A stretch of 60,596 bases of DNA from Armatimonadota bacterium. GTDB taxonomy: Bacteria > Armatimonadota > JADLDR01. The notes beneath the pieces were generated by a model. It was not told the origin of the DNA. It saw nothing but the letters and a program-made list of their open reading frames with translations, and searched no databases. Shown here piece after piece: positions 25,580 through 34,842 of this stretch. The DNA is taken from the NCBI GenBank assembly GCA_020846535.1, contig JADLDR010000139.1:1-60596 (forward strand), read 5' to 3'. Within the stretch, counting starts at the first letter, position 1. Every line of letters starts with the position of its first letter. Made by a program: the position numbers and the translations under genes.

Positions 25580-26242
25580 ATGGATCCGGCCCTCTGGGAC
25601 AAAACGCTGCGCCTGATCGCGGCGGCGGCGCTGGGCGGGGCCATCGGCTTCGAACGCGAGACCCACAACCGGCCCGCCGGGCTGCGAACCCATATCCTGG
25701 TCTGCGTCGGGGCCGCCCTGATCACCAATATATCCATCATGACCGCGGGTGCCCAGTTCGACCCCGGAAGGATCACGGCCCAGATCGTGAGCGGCATCGG
25801 GTTCCTGGGGGCCGGGACGATTGTGCGCCAGGGGAACATCATCCGGGGGCTGACCACGGCGGCAAGCCTGTGGACGGTGGCCGGAATAGGAATCGCGGTG
25901 GGGAGCGGAGGCGAAGGCTACTACCTAGCCGTGGTGGCGACCCTTGTGGTGATCGTCACCCTGTCCATCCTCAACCGGGTCGAAAGCCGATGGATCACCC
26001 GGACCGGGCTGAGGGAGATTCGCATCACCTTCCAGCCAGGCAGCAGCCACCTGCACGAGATCATGACATCTCTTCTGGATATGGCCCTCCAGATCGAAAA
26101 GGTCAAATTCCTGGAAAAGCCAGAGGAAGGCACAGGCCAGACGGTCAGCTTGCAGGTCAAAATGCCCTACGCCACCGACCACGAAACCATCACCTACGCC
26201 CTGCTGGCCTTTCCCTATGTAACCCATGTGGAATGGCAGTGA
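25580..26242 (+). CDS. MgtC/SapB-family membrane protein
   Basis: A 220-aa membrane protein. Four or five hydrophobic helices fill residues 8-130, with the family motifs GGAIGFERE (19-27), RPAGLRTHILVCVGAAL and VSGIGFLGAGTI. A cytoplasmic ACT-like domain follows from about residue 145. MgtC homologues bind or modulate cation transporters and aid growth under Mg limitation; the precise role of non-pathogen copies is unsettled. It starts one base after the proS stop and is followed by a strong terminator, so proS-mgtC is a two-gene operon. Confidence 0.88.
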   Translation: MDPALWDKTLRLIAAAALGGAIGFERETHNRPAGLRTHILVCVGAALITNISIMTAGAQFDPGRITAQIVSGIGFLGAGTIVRQGNIIRGLTTAASLWTVAGIGIAVGSGGEGYYLAVVATLVVIVTLSILNRVESRWITRTGLREIRITFQPGSSHLHEIMTSLLDMALQIEKVKFLEKPEEGTGQTVSLQVKMPYATDHETITYALLAFPYVTHVEWQ

Positions 26243-26308
26243 CGCAGGATCGGGAGCAAAACAGCCATCTCCAGGCTACAACGATGGATTGATCCCCAAA
26301 ATAAAAAA

Positions 26309-26335
26309 GCCGCCTCTTGTCAGGCGGCCCTTTTT
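26309..26335. terminator. Bidirectional intrinsic terminator
   Basis: GCCGCC (26309-26314) and GGCGGC (26323-26328) form a six-base-pair stem with TTTTT after it on the plus strand and an A6 run before it. The run gives a T6 tail on the minus strand. It ends proS-mgtC and the convergent LuxR-type gene. Confidence 0.9.
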
Positions 26336-26342
26336 ACAGGCG

Positions 26343-26579
26343 CTAGGTGCTTGTGGATACAATGGCGCGATTCCCTGCAAATCCCTCATGCAGTCGCTCG
26401 ATGTTTTTGCGGATACTCAGCTTTTCTTTGATTTCGTGCAGGTGGAACTCTACGGCCCGGCGGCTTATTCCCAGCGCCCGGGCGATTTCCTCGCTCTTTT
26501 TCCCCTCCAGCAGCAGCAGCAGGATATTCACTTCCCGCGAGCTGAAACGCAGATACCAGAGGCTCAGCTCGGACGACAT
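26343..26579 (-). CDS. Small LuxR/GerE-type helix-turn-helix regulator
   Basis: A 78-aa protein that is almost only the GerE DNA-binding domain: FSSREVNILLLLLEGKKSEE, then IARALGISRRAVEFHLHEIK and EKLSI. No receiver or sensor domain is present, so it is a GerE/RegA-like single-domain regulator, possibly controlled by dimerisation or by another protein. It is transcribed from the promoter at 26622-26651 and stops at the shared terminator. Targets are unknown. Confidence 0.85.
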   Translation of the reverse strand: MSSELSLWYLRFSSREVNILLLLLEGKKSEEIARALGISRRAVEFHLHEIKEKLSIRKNIERLHEGFAGNRAIVSTST

Positions 26580-26621
26580 GTATCCATGCCCCCTTATCCT
26601 CGATATTGAGAGGCTTGTTAC

Positions 26622-26651
26622 TTTATATCACAACGCTTCCGCGCTTGTCAA
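26622..26651 (-). promoter_or_regulatory. Promoter of the small LuxR-type regulator
   Basis: On the minus strand, TTGACA (26651-26646), an 18-base spacer and TATAAA (26627-26622), 43 bases upstream of the ATG. Confidence 0.75.
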
Positions 26652-26683
26652 TAGCCGGACAGGCTCGACTGCAAAAAGTTCGC

Positions 26684-27628
26684 TCAAACACTGCCCGCCG
26701 CCAGGCCGGAGACCAGAGACATAATCCTTTCGCGGTAAGGGGAATGGAGCGCCAGGGCCATCTGTGTTTCCACATAGCCGGCGGGAACGCCCATGTCGTA
26801 GCGACTGCCCTCCGGCTCCATCGCCAGATACGGCTCGCGGCCCAGCAGGTCCGTCTGGGCGGATGTCAGTTGAATTTCCCCGCCTTCACGAAGATCGCGG
26901 GCGATATGATCCTCCAGAATGTCGAAGATGGCCGGGCCGAGGATATGCATTCCGAAGAAGCAGAGGTACTCCTTTTCTTGCAGCCCCTCGGCCCGGAGGT
27001 GCTGGCTCGCGTAGGCCGGATCGGGCTTTTCGTAAAGGCTGGCGATCCGGTAGACAGGAGGACGTTCGGCGATCATCGGGCCGGTGAGAGTCCCGAAGAG
27101 ATGAATCAGGCTTTCGGGCGTCCTCTGTACCGCCGAGACGTTTCCGCCGAACCGTTCATAAACGGAGATAAGCTGCCGGGCGCACCGGAGACGGTTGCCG
27201 GAGAGGTAGATGTGATCTCCCAGCATCAGCAGAAAAGGATCGTCCCCCACGAAGTCCCGGGCGCAGTGGACCGCATGGCCGTAGCCCTCCTGGGTATGCT
27301 GAAGAACAAAGGTCATCCGACGCCCCATGTCTTCCAGGCGGTCAGATGCCTTCAGCGCCCATTCCTTGCCGCGAAACGATTCCCGCATCTCCGCGGACAA
27401 CCCTTTGAAATGGCTCTCGATCTGCTCCTTGTTGCGCGGGGAGGCCACGATGCAGATCTCCTCAATGCCCGATTCCAGGGCTTCCTCCGCAATGATCTGG
27501 AGAACGGGCTTCGCCAGCCCATCCCGGTCGACCAGGGGGAAAAGCTCCTTTTTGACGCTATGGGTGGCCGGGTACTGGCGCGTGCCCTTTCCTGCTGCCG
27601 TAATGACTGCTTTTCTGAGTGGTTTCAT
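26684..27628 (-). CDS. Sugar-1-phosphate nucleotidyltransferase (GalU/UTP-glucose-1-phosphate uridylyltransferase-like)
   Basis: A 314-aa enzyme of the nucleotidyltransferase superfamily that makes NDP-sugars from NTP and sugar-1-phosphate. The N-terminal signature AVITAAGKGTRQYPATHSVKKELFPLVD-type is GalU-like. LLMLGDHIYL (metal-binding Asp), LFGTLTG and the C-terminal RYDMGVPAGYVETQMAL (as in GalU) are also present. It overlaps the upstream sugar kinase gene by four bases. The pair could therefore turn a free sugar into its 1-phosphate and then a UDP-sugar. The exact sugar is inferred only. Confidence 0.85.
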   Translation of the reverse strand: MKPLRKAVITAAGKGTRQYPATHSVKKELFPLVDRDGLAKPVLQIIAEEALESGIEEICIVASPRNKEQIESHFKGLSAEMRESFRGKEWALKASDRLEDMGRRMTFVLQHTQEGYGHAVHCARDFVGDDPFLLMLGDHIYLSGNRLRCARQLISVYERFGGNVSAVQRTPESLIHLFGTLTGPMIAERPPVYRIASLYEKPDPAYASQHLRAEGLQEKEYLCFFGMHILGPAIFDILEDHIARDLREGGEIQLTSAQTDLLGREPYLAMEPEGSRYDMGVPAGYVETQMALALHSPYRERIMSLVSGLAAGSV

Positions 27629-29010
27629 GAAATGATCGTCTCTCCGAACGCCTCGGCCCCCGGCGAGGAGCCGTCGAACAACTGGGGCCGCGCGCCTGTC
27701 ATCGCCTCGTACTCCGACAGAATTGATTGAAGTTCCGCCGCCGCATCGCCGCCCGCCAGGACTGCCACCGTTCCCCCGGAGCCTCCGCCCGTGATCTTCG
27801 CTCCATAGAAGCCCTTTTCAGGCCCCGGCTTCCTCACCAGATTCACCAGAGCGTCCGTTTCGCGGCTTCCCAGGCCGCACCGTTTGCCGTAACTCCAGTG
27901 CGAGCCGTACATCTGCTGCCCGGCCCGGATGAGATATCGCTCCCTTCCGCTCCGGCCCGCTTCCTCCAGGCATTTCAGGAAGACCTGCACCCGGTGGTTT
28001 TCATAGATCGGATGCTCCGTACAGACCCGGACGGAATAGACAGCCTCCGGGTCTATCGCGGTCACCGGGTCGGACGTTTCGCCGTAGCGAGCGAGAAACT
28101 CGCTGCCCTTTATGCGGGAGGGCAGAAGCCGGGCATAGCGATCCCGATACTCCTGAGGGGCGATATTCGCCAGATAGCCGCCCCAGGGGTCGTCGCCGAC
28201 TGATTCGGTCAGAATTTTGAGGCCCATGAAGGCGGCCACCCGCACCCGCGTATACCGGCTACCCCCGACCGAGTGCTTCACATGGGAATTGATCCCCATC
28301 ACCCGGCAGCCGTCGGGCAGGGGGGCCTGGCCGAGTAGATCATGGGGTTGGCACTTCAAAATCAACAGCCGCCCGGCTTCACCCAGGGCGGAAGTGACCT
28401 GATCCATGATCCCGCAGGGCGCGCCGACCACCCGGTTCTCCACCACTTGGCAGAGCCGGGCCAGAGTCAGCCCGTCCATCCCGATCCCGAAAACCGAGGC
28501 GATGGCCTTCATGGCGGCCACCTCGATAGCCGCCGAAGAGGATACGCCGGCCCCCAGGGGAACGTCGCTGGACAGCAAGAGATTGGCTCCGCACGGGAAG
28601 CGGCCCGTCAACCCTTCCGCCAGCAGCGCATAGAAGGCTCCGGCCAGATAAGCGGCCCATCGGGTCTGCGGGGAACGGGTCAGCAGGCAGCGAACCGCCT
28701 CATACGCGATCAAGCCTTCTCCGCTGTAGAAATCGCTCAGAGGGATGCAGCAGTCTTCCGCAAGCCCCTCCCGGGCGATGCCCAGGCTGCGGATGCGGAG
28801 GAGGCCGTCCCTGCGCTTTTGCAGCCCCACCTTCGCCGCCTCGGCCAGGGGGCTTTCCAGCACCAGGGAGCCGGAGTAGTCCGCGATCCCGCCCATCACA
28901 TCGAGCCGCCCCGGGGCGCGGGCCGCCGTTACCGGTCCCTCGCCATCGAAAAACCGCCCCTGCTCGGATCGGACTGTCCGGATGAAGGCTTCCATACCGG
29001 GCACGGTCAT
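27625..29010 (-). CDS. GHMP-family sugar kinase (galactokinase / L-arabinokinase-like)
   Basis: A 461-aa GHMP kinase that phosphorylates the anomeric carbon of a sugar. Motif 1 (galactokinase-like) is ARAPGRLDVMGGIADYSGSLVL, motif 2 is the ATP-binding SSDVPLGAGVSSSAA, and motif 3 is KITGGGSGGTVAVL. The GGIADYSG wording and extra length recall the galactokinase-like domain of plant L-arabinokinase more than bacterial GalK (GGEHIDY). Arabinose or galactose are both possible. It lies between hom (7-base gap) and the nucleotidyltransferase (four-base overlap). Confidence 0.82.
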   Translation of the reverse strand: MTVPGMEAFIRTVRSEQGRFFDGEGPVTAARAPGRLDVMGGIADYSGSLVLESPLAEAAKVGLQKRRDGLLRIRSLGIAREGLAEDCCIPLSDFYSGEGLIAYEAVRCLLTRSPQTRWAAYLAGAFYALLAEGLTGRFPCGANLLLSSDVPLGAGVSSSAAIEVAAMKAIASVFGIGMDGLTLARLCQVVENRVVGAPCGIMDQVTSALGEAGRLLILKCQPHDLLGQAPLPDGCRVMGINSHVKHSVGGSRYTRVRVAAFMGLKILTESVGDDPWGGYLANIAPQEYRDRYARLLPSRIKGSEFLARYGETSDPVTAIDPEAVYSVRVCTEHPIYENHRVQVFLKCLEEAGRSGRERYLIRAGQQMYGSHWSYGKRCGLGSRETDALVNLVRKPGPEKGFYGAKITGGGSGGTVAVLAGGDAAAELQSILSEYEAMTGARPQLFDGSSPGAEAFGETIIS

Positions 29011-29017
29011 GGGTGGG

Positions 29018-30313
29018 CTACTCCTCGATCCTCAGATACATGCTCTTGTCGCGCATGACGGGCAGGGCGTTGATCTCCTGGAGGGCCTGCTGCACAGCCG
29101 CTTCTCCCGCCCGGTGGGTGAGCATTTCGACATGGCCCGCATTGGTGGTCATTTCCACCAGAGAGGCGCGAACCGAGGTGATGCTGATGCCGTGGCTGCC
29201 CAGGACGGTGGCGATCTTGCCGATGACCCCGGGCTGATCGACTATCGGGAAGCGCAGGTAGAATTTGCAGGCCACCTCGCTCATCGGCTGGATGGTCTTG
29301 CGGTTCCAGTAGAGGGAGCGTTCCGCCTGGAAATCGGCCTCCCTTGAGCGCAGGATCGCCTCCACTATGTCGGAGACGACCGCGCTGGCGGTGGGCATCC
29401 GGCCCGCCCCTCGCCCCAGAAACATCGCCTTGCCGATAGCGTCGCCTTCCACATAGATGGCGTTGTAGGTTTCGCGCACCGATGCCAGGGGATGGTGGCG
29501 GGAAAGCATGGTCGGGTGGACGCGCAGCTCGATGGAGCCGCCGGCTTCCTTGGCGATAGCCAGCAGCTTGATCACATACCCGAACTCCCGGGCGTAGCTG
29601 ATATCCTGCGGGCAGACCTCGGAGATGCCCTCTACATAGACATCCTCCATATCGACCGGGATCCCGAAAGCGCAGGAGGCCAGAATCGCCAGCTTGTGGG
29701 CCGCATCGATCCCCTCCAGATCGAGAGTCGGGTCCGCCTCGGCGTAGCCGCCTCGGACGGCCTCCGCCAGAGCTTCCCCGAAATCCATCCCGTCCTCGGT
29801 CATGCGGGTGAGAATATAGTTGGTGGTTCCGTTCACGATGCCGAAGATGGCGCGAATCTCGTTGGCGACGAACGACTCCCGCAGGGCCGCCAGGATGGGA
29901 ATGGCCCCTCCCACGCTGGCCTCGAAATAGACCAGCACGCCCTTTTCGCGAGCCGCAGCAAAGATCTCCTGCCCGTAGAGCGCGATGATGGCCTTGTTGG
30001 CGGTCACGACATGCTTGCCGGACTCGATGGCCTTCAGCACCAGGGTGCGGGCAGGCTCGTAGCCGCCCATCAGTTCCACCACGATATCGACATCAGGGCG
30101 GGCGATGACCGCCTGCGGGTCGGCGGTCATCATCTCGGGCGGCAGAGCGACCTCGCGCATCTGCCCCAGGTTGCGGACCGCCACCTGCCGCAGCACGGGC
30201 CGCAGCCCCGTCCGGGCCGCGATGGTGTCGCCTCGCTCCCGGAGGATCTTCACCACCCCGGTCCCCACCGTCCCCATCCCGATCAAGCCGATTCCGATCT
30301 CCTTTGCCGCCAT
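29018..30313 (-). CDS. hom: Homoserine dehydrogenase
   Basis: Hom reduces aspartate semialdehyde to homoserine for methionine and threonine synthesis. The 431-aa protein has an NAD(P)-binding GLIGMGTVGTGVVKIL (residues 9-24), the catalytic-domain signature GIVNGTTNYILTRM and GGYAEADPTLDLEGIDAAHKL. A C-terminal ACT domain (about 355-431, FPIVDQPGVIGKIATVLGSHGISI) is the usual site of threonine feedback. It is transcribed from 30358-30386 and may lead an operon with the sugar kinase and nucleotidyltransferase. Confidence 0.96.
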   Translation of the reverse strand: MAAKEIGIGLIGMGTVGTGVVKILRERGDTIAARTGLRPVLRQVAVRNLGQMREVALPPEMMTADPQAVIARPDVDIVVELMGGYEPARTLVLKAIESGKHVVTANKAIIALYGQEIFAAAREKGVLVYFEASVGGAIPILAALRESFVANEIRAIFGIVNGTTNYILTRMTEDGMDFGEALAEAVRGGYAEADPTLDLEGIDAAHKLAILASCAFGIPVDMEDVYVEGISEVCPQDISYAREFGYVIKLLAIAKEAGGSIELRVHPTMLSRHHPLASVRETYNAIYVEGDAIGKAMFLGRGAGRMPTASAVVSDIVEAILRSREADFQAERSLYWNRKTIQPMSEVACKFYLRFPIVDQPGVIGKIATVLGSHGISITSVRASLVEMTTNAGHVEMLTHRAGEAAVQQALQEINALPVMRDKSMYLRIEE

Positions 30314-30357
30314 CCGCCACCCCTGTCCGACGATATTACAGCGATTGCAACGAAATT

Positions 30358-30386
30358 ATCATAACATAGACCACATAGAAAATCAA
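30358..30386 (-). promoter_or_regulatory. Promoter of hom
   Basis: On the minus strand, TTGATT (30386-30381), a 17-base spacer and TATGAT (30363-30358), 44 bases upstream of the ATG. Confidence 0.75.
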
Positions 30387-30871
30387 CCGTACATGCAGAG
30401 ACCCGAAAACCGGACTGCATTCTTCGCTTGACAGGAGTTTCGCTCGGCTTTCAGGATGTTTAGCAAAGTCAACTCTATCACATGGCAGGCGCTCCCGATA
30501 ATATAGGTTGCTCTCGGGTGCGCTCTCTTCATTATCGCCTCCCGCCCGATCCTGAATTACCACCTGATGAATGCCGTTAAGCGCCGGAATGCGTGACAGG
30601 TGGCAAGACTCATAAGCCTGGAATCTGTGGCATCCACAAATTATAAGCCTCCTCACGATTATATCCGTATTGACACAGAAGGCTTCGCGACCATACCTTC
30701 GCGCCGCGTTTGCTTCGACATGACACTGCCCCGACCAGGACTTCCTCTTGCTGCCGATCACCGGCTATCATCCCGGTCAGTCCGAACCTTCTGAAGGCAT
30801 ACAACCTCGATGATACTCCTTCTGAAAAAACCTCTATCCGGCCGCTCCCTGATTTTCATACTCCTGCCCGA
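30387..30871. other. Gene-poor intergenic region
   Basis: Nearly 500 bases between two divergent genes. Reading frames of 64-141 residues exist on the minus strand, but they have no ribosome sites, no recognisable motifs and overlap each other. I see no RNA gene or convincing repeat. It could be decayed coding sequence. Confidence 0.45.
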
Positions 30872-30900
30872 TGCTCCTTCCCGGCCGGTTCGGGTATAAT
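30872..30900 (+). promoter_or_regulatory. Possible promoter of the PepSY membrane-protein gene
   Basis: A perfect TATAAT at 30895-30900 with a weak TGCTCC -35 at 30872-30877 (17-base spacer). The context CTTCCCGGCCGGTTCGGGTATAAT resembles the promoter at 315-343. Confidence 0.5.
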
Positions 30901-30956
30901 GGAAGCGGTTTCGGATACTATTCGGCTCGGATGGCAGAAAGGATGTTTCCGCAGCG

Positions 30957-32153
30957 ATGATCTCCGCCTCTCCCCGAACAGGAATACGAAAAAGCCTGAT
31001 GGCTCTTCACCTCTGGTTAGGCCTGGCCGCCGGTCTCTATGGGTGTGCCATTGGACTGACGGGCAGTCTGCTGGTCTTCCGGGAGGAACTGGAAATGCTC
31101 CAATACCCCGATACGACCCGGGCAGTGTCCCTGGCCTCCGGACGAAAGCCGCTGCCCCTGTCCCGACTCTTAGCCGGGCTGCGGCAGAGCCTTCCCGATC
31201 TTCAGGAGAAGGATCTGGCGAGCCTAGAAATGCCTGCCCGGCCGGGAGGAGTGTATCGCCTGTATATGGGTGATTTCTATCAGGCGGGCAATTATCGCCT
31301 GGTGGCTCTCGATCCTGTTACCGGGCAGATCCTCGCCGACCGGGTCGTGGTGCGCACGCCGCTGGGCTTTGTCTGGCTGCTGCATATCCACCTGCTGATG
31401 GGAGCCAAAGGCTTGCTTACCAACGGCATCGGTGGTCTGGTGGTCGCCGGGATGCTGTTGAGCGGCTTCTGCCTATGGTGGCCGGCAACCGTATCGATGC
31501 TGAAAACCAGGCTCTCGGTCCGGTGCCGGTACGGTCTCAAACGGCTTCTGTATGATCTGCACAATGTGCTGGGCAGTTATCTGTTCCTGCTGCTGCTACC
31601 CCTGGCCCTCACCGGTGCCATGTTCGCGTTTTATACGCCGGTGCAGCAAGCTGTGTATGCGCTGACAGGGACGCCTCCGGATCCGAAGCCGCCGGCCGTC
31701 ACCCCGCCTGCGGAAGCGCGGCGGCTTCCTATCGAAGCCCTGGTTCGCATTGCGGAGCGCACCGTGCCGGAGGCCAGGCTGAGAGGGGTTTCATATCCGA
31801 CAGCGCCATCGGAGCCATTCATCGGCTGGAAGCAAACCCCGGGCGAGAGAGGATTTCTCCCCTATACCTCGGTCACCGTCGACCCGTATACCGGCCATGT
31901 CCTGCGCGTTGAGCAGGATCGCACCGCACCCGCGGGACCGCGGGTCATGAGAGCCTTGAGTTCGCTGCATTTCGGCCGGTGGGGTGGCCTGGGTACAAAA
32001 CTCCTTTATAGCCTGACCGGTCTAATGCCGACCGGTCTCTTCCTCACCGGACTCCTCCGGTATCTTCAGCGGCGGCGTGGGCAGGCCCGGAGTCGCTCTC
32101 GCATATCCCGATCCCGGGAGATCCCGGAGCTTGCCCCTTCCAAACATCGATAG
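30957..32153 (+). CDS. PepSY-associated transmembrane protein (PiuB-like)
   Basis: A 398-aa inner-membrane protein of the PepSY-TM family (PF03929), which includes PiuB and sulfite reductase/ferric-reductase-like helical proteins and is often tied to iron uptake. It shows an N-terminal helix [24 protein letters not shown], two PepSY-like extracytoplasmic segments (about 95-125 and 265-310), conserved helix histidines in [10 protein letters not shown] and DLHNVLGSY, and [19 protein letters not shown] at the C-terminal pair of helices. ATG at 30957. No siderophore receptor is nearby. It is followed 31 bases later by a prepilin-like gene. Confidence 0.85.
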   Translation: MISASPRTGIRKSLMALHLWLGLAAGLYGCAIGLTGSLLVFREELEMLQYPDTTRAVSLASGRKPLPLSRLLAGLRQSLPDLQEKDLASLEMPARPGGVYRLYMGDFYQAGNYRLVALDPVTGQILADRVVVRTPLGFVWLLHIHLLMGAKGLLTNGIGGLVVAGMLLSGFCLWWPATVSMLKTRLSVRCRYGLKRLLYDLHNVLGSYLFLLLLPLALTGAMFAFYTPVQQAVYALTGTPPDPKPPAVTPPAEARRLPIEALVRIAERTVPEARLRGVSYPTAPSEPFIGWKQTPGERGFLPYTSVTVDPYTGHVLRVEQDRTAPAGPRVMRALSSLHFGRWGGLGTKLLYSLTGLMPTGLFLTGLLRYLQRRRGQARSRSRISRSREIPELAPSKHR

Positions 32154-32184
32154 CGCTCGGCAGAGCGTGGAAAGGATCATTCCG

Positions 32185-32958
32185 ATGATGTCTCTTCCCG
32201 AAAATCGAAAAGGGTTTACCCTCATTGAACTGCTTGTAGTGATTGCGATTATCGCGATCTTGGCGGCGATCCTCTTCCCGGTCTTCGCCCAGGCCCGTAA
32301 AAAGGCCCGGCAGGCGACCTGCACCTCCAACCTCAAGCAGATTATCACAGCATGGCTGATGTACGCTCAGGATTATGATGAGATGGTGATGCCGGCATAC
32401 GATTATAGCGGGGCCATCCCCGGTTATGAATGGATCGGCTGGTGGGGCGGATATGACGGCGCGCGTATCGTTCCCAATACCAGCTATCTCTACCCCTATA
32501 CCCGGCATGAAGGCATCAAAGCCTGCCCGTCCTGGGAGAACCCTCCCAACTCCTGGTGGGGCGTGACCGGTTACGGCTACAACTGGTTCTATTTTCCCGG
32601 TAATGACGGTTCCGGATTGCAGGCCGTCTCGCTGGCTGCGGTCCGAACGCCGGCCGAGACCGTGGCGTTCTGTGACGCGGCCCGCATCATGTATTATAAC
32701 CCCGCCGACCCGACGTTTCTGGAAGGCAGCGCCTACATCCAGCCGCCTTCCTTTGACTATCCAAGTTTCCATGCCCGGCATAACGGCACCGGCCTGGTGG
32801 CCTGGGCAGACGGCCATGTCAAGGTTGAGAAACCCAAGATCATGCGCTCGGTCTACCTGTGGGGTAGCACCTCCGTGGATATTGTGACCGGCCATCATCT
32901 GGGCGATATCGACCGGGATGGCGACCCGAACACCGATGAGCTTTTCGACCTGCAATGA
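32185..32958 (+). CDS. Prepilin-like protein with N-terminal methylation motif, H-X9-DG type (copy 2)
   Basis: A 257-aa secreted pseudopilin-like protein. The leader ends at Gly10 (NRKG/FTLIE, Glu15 at +5), followed by the hydrophobic helix [19 protein letters not shown]. The C-terminal [17 protein letters not shown] shows the H-X9-DG motif. The N-terminal 30 residues match the copy at 16234-16932 almost exactly while the globular parts differ. The ATG at 32185 has AAAGGA 8 bases upstream. The acidic C-terminal [12 protein letters not shown] stretch may bind calcium. A terminator follows. Confidence 0.85.
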   Translation: MMSLPENRKGFTLIELLVVIAIIAILAAILFPVFAQARKKARQATCTSNLKQIITAWLMYAQDYDEMVMPAYDYSGAIPGYEWIGWWGGYDGARIVPNTSYLYPYTRHEGIKACPSWENPPNSWWGVTGYGYNWFYFPGNDGSGLQAVSLAAVRTPAETVAFCDAARIMYYNPADPTFLEGSAYIQPPSFDYPSFHARHNGTGLVAWADGHVKVEKPKIMRSVYLWGSTSVDIVTGHHLGDIDRDGDPNTDELFDLQ

Positions 32959-32965
32959 GCTGAGA

Positions 32966-32987
32966 GCCTATCCCTATAGGCGGTTTT
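32966..32987 (+). terminator. Intrinsic terminator after the prepilin-like gene
   Basis: GCCTAT (32966-32971), CCCT loop, ATAGGC (32976-32981), followed by GGTTTT. Confidence 0.65.
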
Positions 32988-33163
32988 GGGCATAATTCTG
33001 AACGTGAAAACTGCGGATTTCGCCCCGAAAGGAATAGGCTCTTATTGAGCCCTCACCGAGGAGAATCGGCCATTTGCCGTCTTGTCAGAATAACAGAGTA
33101 TGGCAAATGGCCCCGCATCAGCAAGGCAAGGGGGCGATTACGCTCCCTCCGCGATAATTTCCC

Positions 33164-33526
33164 CTATCCTCCCGCCATAAACGCATCCCGGATCACGCGG
33201 CAGGCGGGACGGGAGCCGCCGAGGCGCACTTCCACCACATCGAAACGGCAGGGCCTGTCCTGGGGATGGTCGCAGAGGTATTGTTCGGCGGCGGCGGTCA
33301 GCTTCTGCTGTTTGGCGGGATGGACGGATTCGGCGGGAGTGCCGTAGGCGTTCGAGGAGCGGGCCTTGACCTCTATGAAGCAGAGCGCGTCGCCGTCCAA
33401 AGCGATGAGATCGATCTCGCCGGAGCGGGTGTGGTAGTTGCGCTCCAGCAGGATGTAGCCGAGGCTCCCGAGGTATCGGGCCGCCTCTTCTTCGCCCTGC
33501 TGGCCGATGCCGCGCTTACCTTTCAA
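33164..33526 (-). CDS. YraN / UPF0102 family endonuclease-like protein
   Basis: A 120-aa member of UPF0102, a PD-(D/E)xK-fold family related to Holliday-junction resolvases, role uncertain. The core residues are visible: GEIDLIALDGDALCFIEVKAR (Glu/Asp and E-x-K). The TTG at 33526 is chosen because AAGGAG sits 8 bases upstream and the protein then starts with the usual GKRGIGQQGEEEAARYL. It overlaps the rnhB stop by 11 bases. rnhB-yraN neighbourhood is typical in many bacteria. It is the last gene of the long ribosome/export operon. Confidence 0.85.
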   Translation of the reverse strand: MKGKRGIGQQGEEEAARYLGSLGYILLERNYHTRSGEIDLIALDGDALCFIEVKARSSNAYGTPAESVHPAKQQKLTAAAEQYLCDHPQDRPCRFDVVEVRLGGSRPACRVIRDAFMAGG

Positions 33527-34187
33527 GGGAGGCGCTCCTTTCCGCCACAGGCGCAAAGCTTTTACGGTGGATGGGACACGGCCCCAGCGCATCCAGGCAG
33601 GCGAGGTGTTCGGCGGTCCCGTAGCCTTTGTGCCGGGCGAAGCCGTAGCCGGGATAGACCGTATCCATCTCGTCCATCAGGCGGTCACGAGTGACTTTGG
33701 CGATCACGGAGGCGGCGGCGATGGACACGGATTTCCGGTCGCCTTTGACGATGCCTTCATGGCGGCAGGGGAGGGAGGGGACGGGATAGCCGTCCACCAG
33801 GGCGAAGTCGGGAAGGCATCCGGCCTTTTCTCGAACGGACGCCAGGGCCAGCCTCATCGCCTCATGGGAGGCTTTCAGGATATTGATCCGGTCTATCGTT
33901 TCGACATCCACGACGCCGACCCCGACGCCTTCGGCGGCCTCCGTGATGCGCTCGAAAAGCCTCTCCCTCCGGGCGCAAGTCAACATTTTGGAATCGTTCA
34001 GGCCGTCGAGGGAGCATTCGAAGGGGAGGACCACGGCGGCGGCCATCACCGGCCCGGCGATAGGCCCCCGGCCCGCCTCGTCCACGCCGGCGATCCACAG
34101 GCAGCCGTTCAGCCGGGCGCGCCTTTCGTGGTCCCACGTGGGCCGCAGGGGAGGGACGTCGAGATGGAGGGAGAGCTGACGGGGCAT
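33516..34187 (-). CDS. rnhB: Ribonuclease HII
   Basis: Removes RNA from RNA-DNA hybrids and single ribonucleotides from DNA. The 223-aa protein has the type 2 RNase H active-site blocks: GVDEAGRGPIAGPV (Asp-Glu), the Asp of FALVDGY and the Asp of VTRDRLMDEM. SVSIAAASVIAKVTRD and GFARHKGYGT are further signatures. The N-terminal 30 residues are an extension. It lies 13 bases after lepB and overlaps yraN. Confidence 0.94.
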   Translation of the reverse strand: MPRQLSLHLDVPPLRPTWDHERRARLNGCLWIAGVDEAGRGPIAGPVMAAAVVLPFECSLDGLNDSKMLTCARRERLFERITEAAEGVGVGVVDVETIDRINILKASHEAMRLALASVREKAGCLPDFALVDGYPVPSLPCRHEGIVKGDRKSVSIAAASVIAKVTRDRLMDEMDTVYPGYGFARHKGYGTAEHLACLDALGPCPIHRKSFAPVAERSASLER

Positions 34188-34200
34188 GTGAACGCTTTCG

Positions 34201-34842
34201 CTAGTGAATCAGGCCGGCACGGCTGAAAGGCCAGAAGACCACCAGGGCTTTGCCCAGGATGCGGCTTCGCTCCAGAGGCCCCCAGCTATGACTGTCGTTG
34301 CTGTCGTTCCGGTTGTCGCCCATCACGAAAAGCATCCCCTGCGGGATCTGGTATGGCGGGTACACGTAATACGGGGGTTCCTCGATGTAGGGCTCTCTGA
34401 GGGGTTTGCCGTTGATGTAGGTCGCGCCGTCGCGCACCTCCAGGGTATCGCCGGGAAGCCCGACTACCCGCTTGATGAAATCCTTTTCCCGGCCGTCGGG
34501 GGATGCCTGCGAAGGGGCCTTGAAGACCACCACATCGCCGCGCTTCGGCTCGCGGAAGCGATAGACGAACTTATTGACCAGGATGCGGTCCCGTTCGAGC
34601 AGAGTGGGGTGCATGGAGCCGGAGGGGATATAAAATGCCTGCACCACATAGGGGCGGATGATGAGAAAGACCAGCACGATGGCGATGAGCGCGGATTCCA
34701 GCACCTCCCCGGTGGAGTCCGCCGCCGGTTGAGGAAGTGTGCCGGAACGGCCCAGCATGGCGACCCCAAGCCGGCAGACAGCGAGAACCACCACCAGAAG
34801 TATGATCCAGGGTACGCTCAAGTTCGCGAGCCAATCCATCAT
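34201..34842 (-). CDS. lepB: Signal peptidase I
   Basis: Membrane-anchored serine protease that removes signal peptides from exported proteins. The 213-aa protein has an N-terminal helix (residues 8-30) and a second helix (about 48-68). Nucleophile Ser76 sits in [11 protein letters not shown] and the general-base Lys124 in [11 protein letters not shown]. The C-terminal box is [17 protein letters not shown]. Its ATG overlaps the rplS stop (ATGA), and rplS-lepB-rnhB is a common order. Confidence 0.95.
   Translation of the reverse strand: MMDWLANLSVPWIILLVVVLAVCRLGVAMLGRSGTLPQPAADSTGEVLESALIAIVLVFLIIRPYVVQAFYIPSGSMHPTLLERDRILVNKFVYRFREPKRGDVVVFKAPSQASPDGREKDFIKRVVGLPGDTLEVRDGATYINGKPLREPYIEEPPYYVYPPYQIPQGMLFVMGDNRNDSNDSHSWGPLERSRILGKALVVFWPFSRAGLIH

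Noticed and set aside
30336..30761. 141-aa minus-strand frame upstream of hom
   Set aside because: No ribosome site, unusual composition, overlaps the hom promoter and another frame; no recognisable motif.
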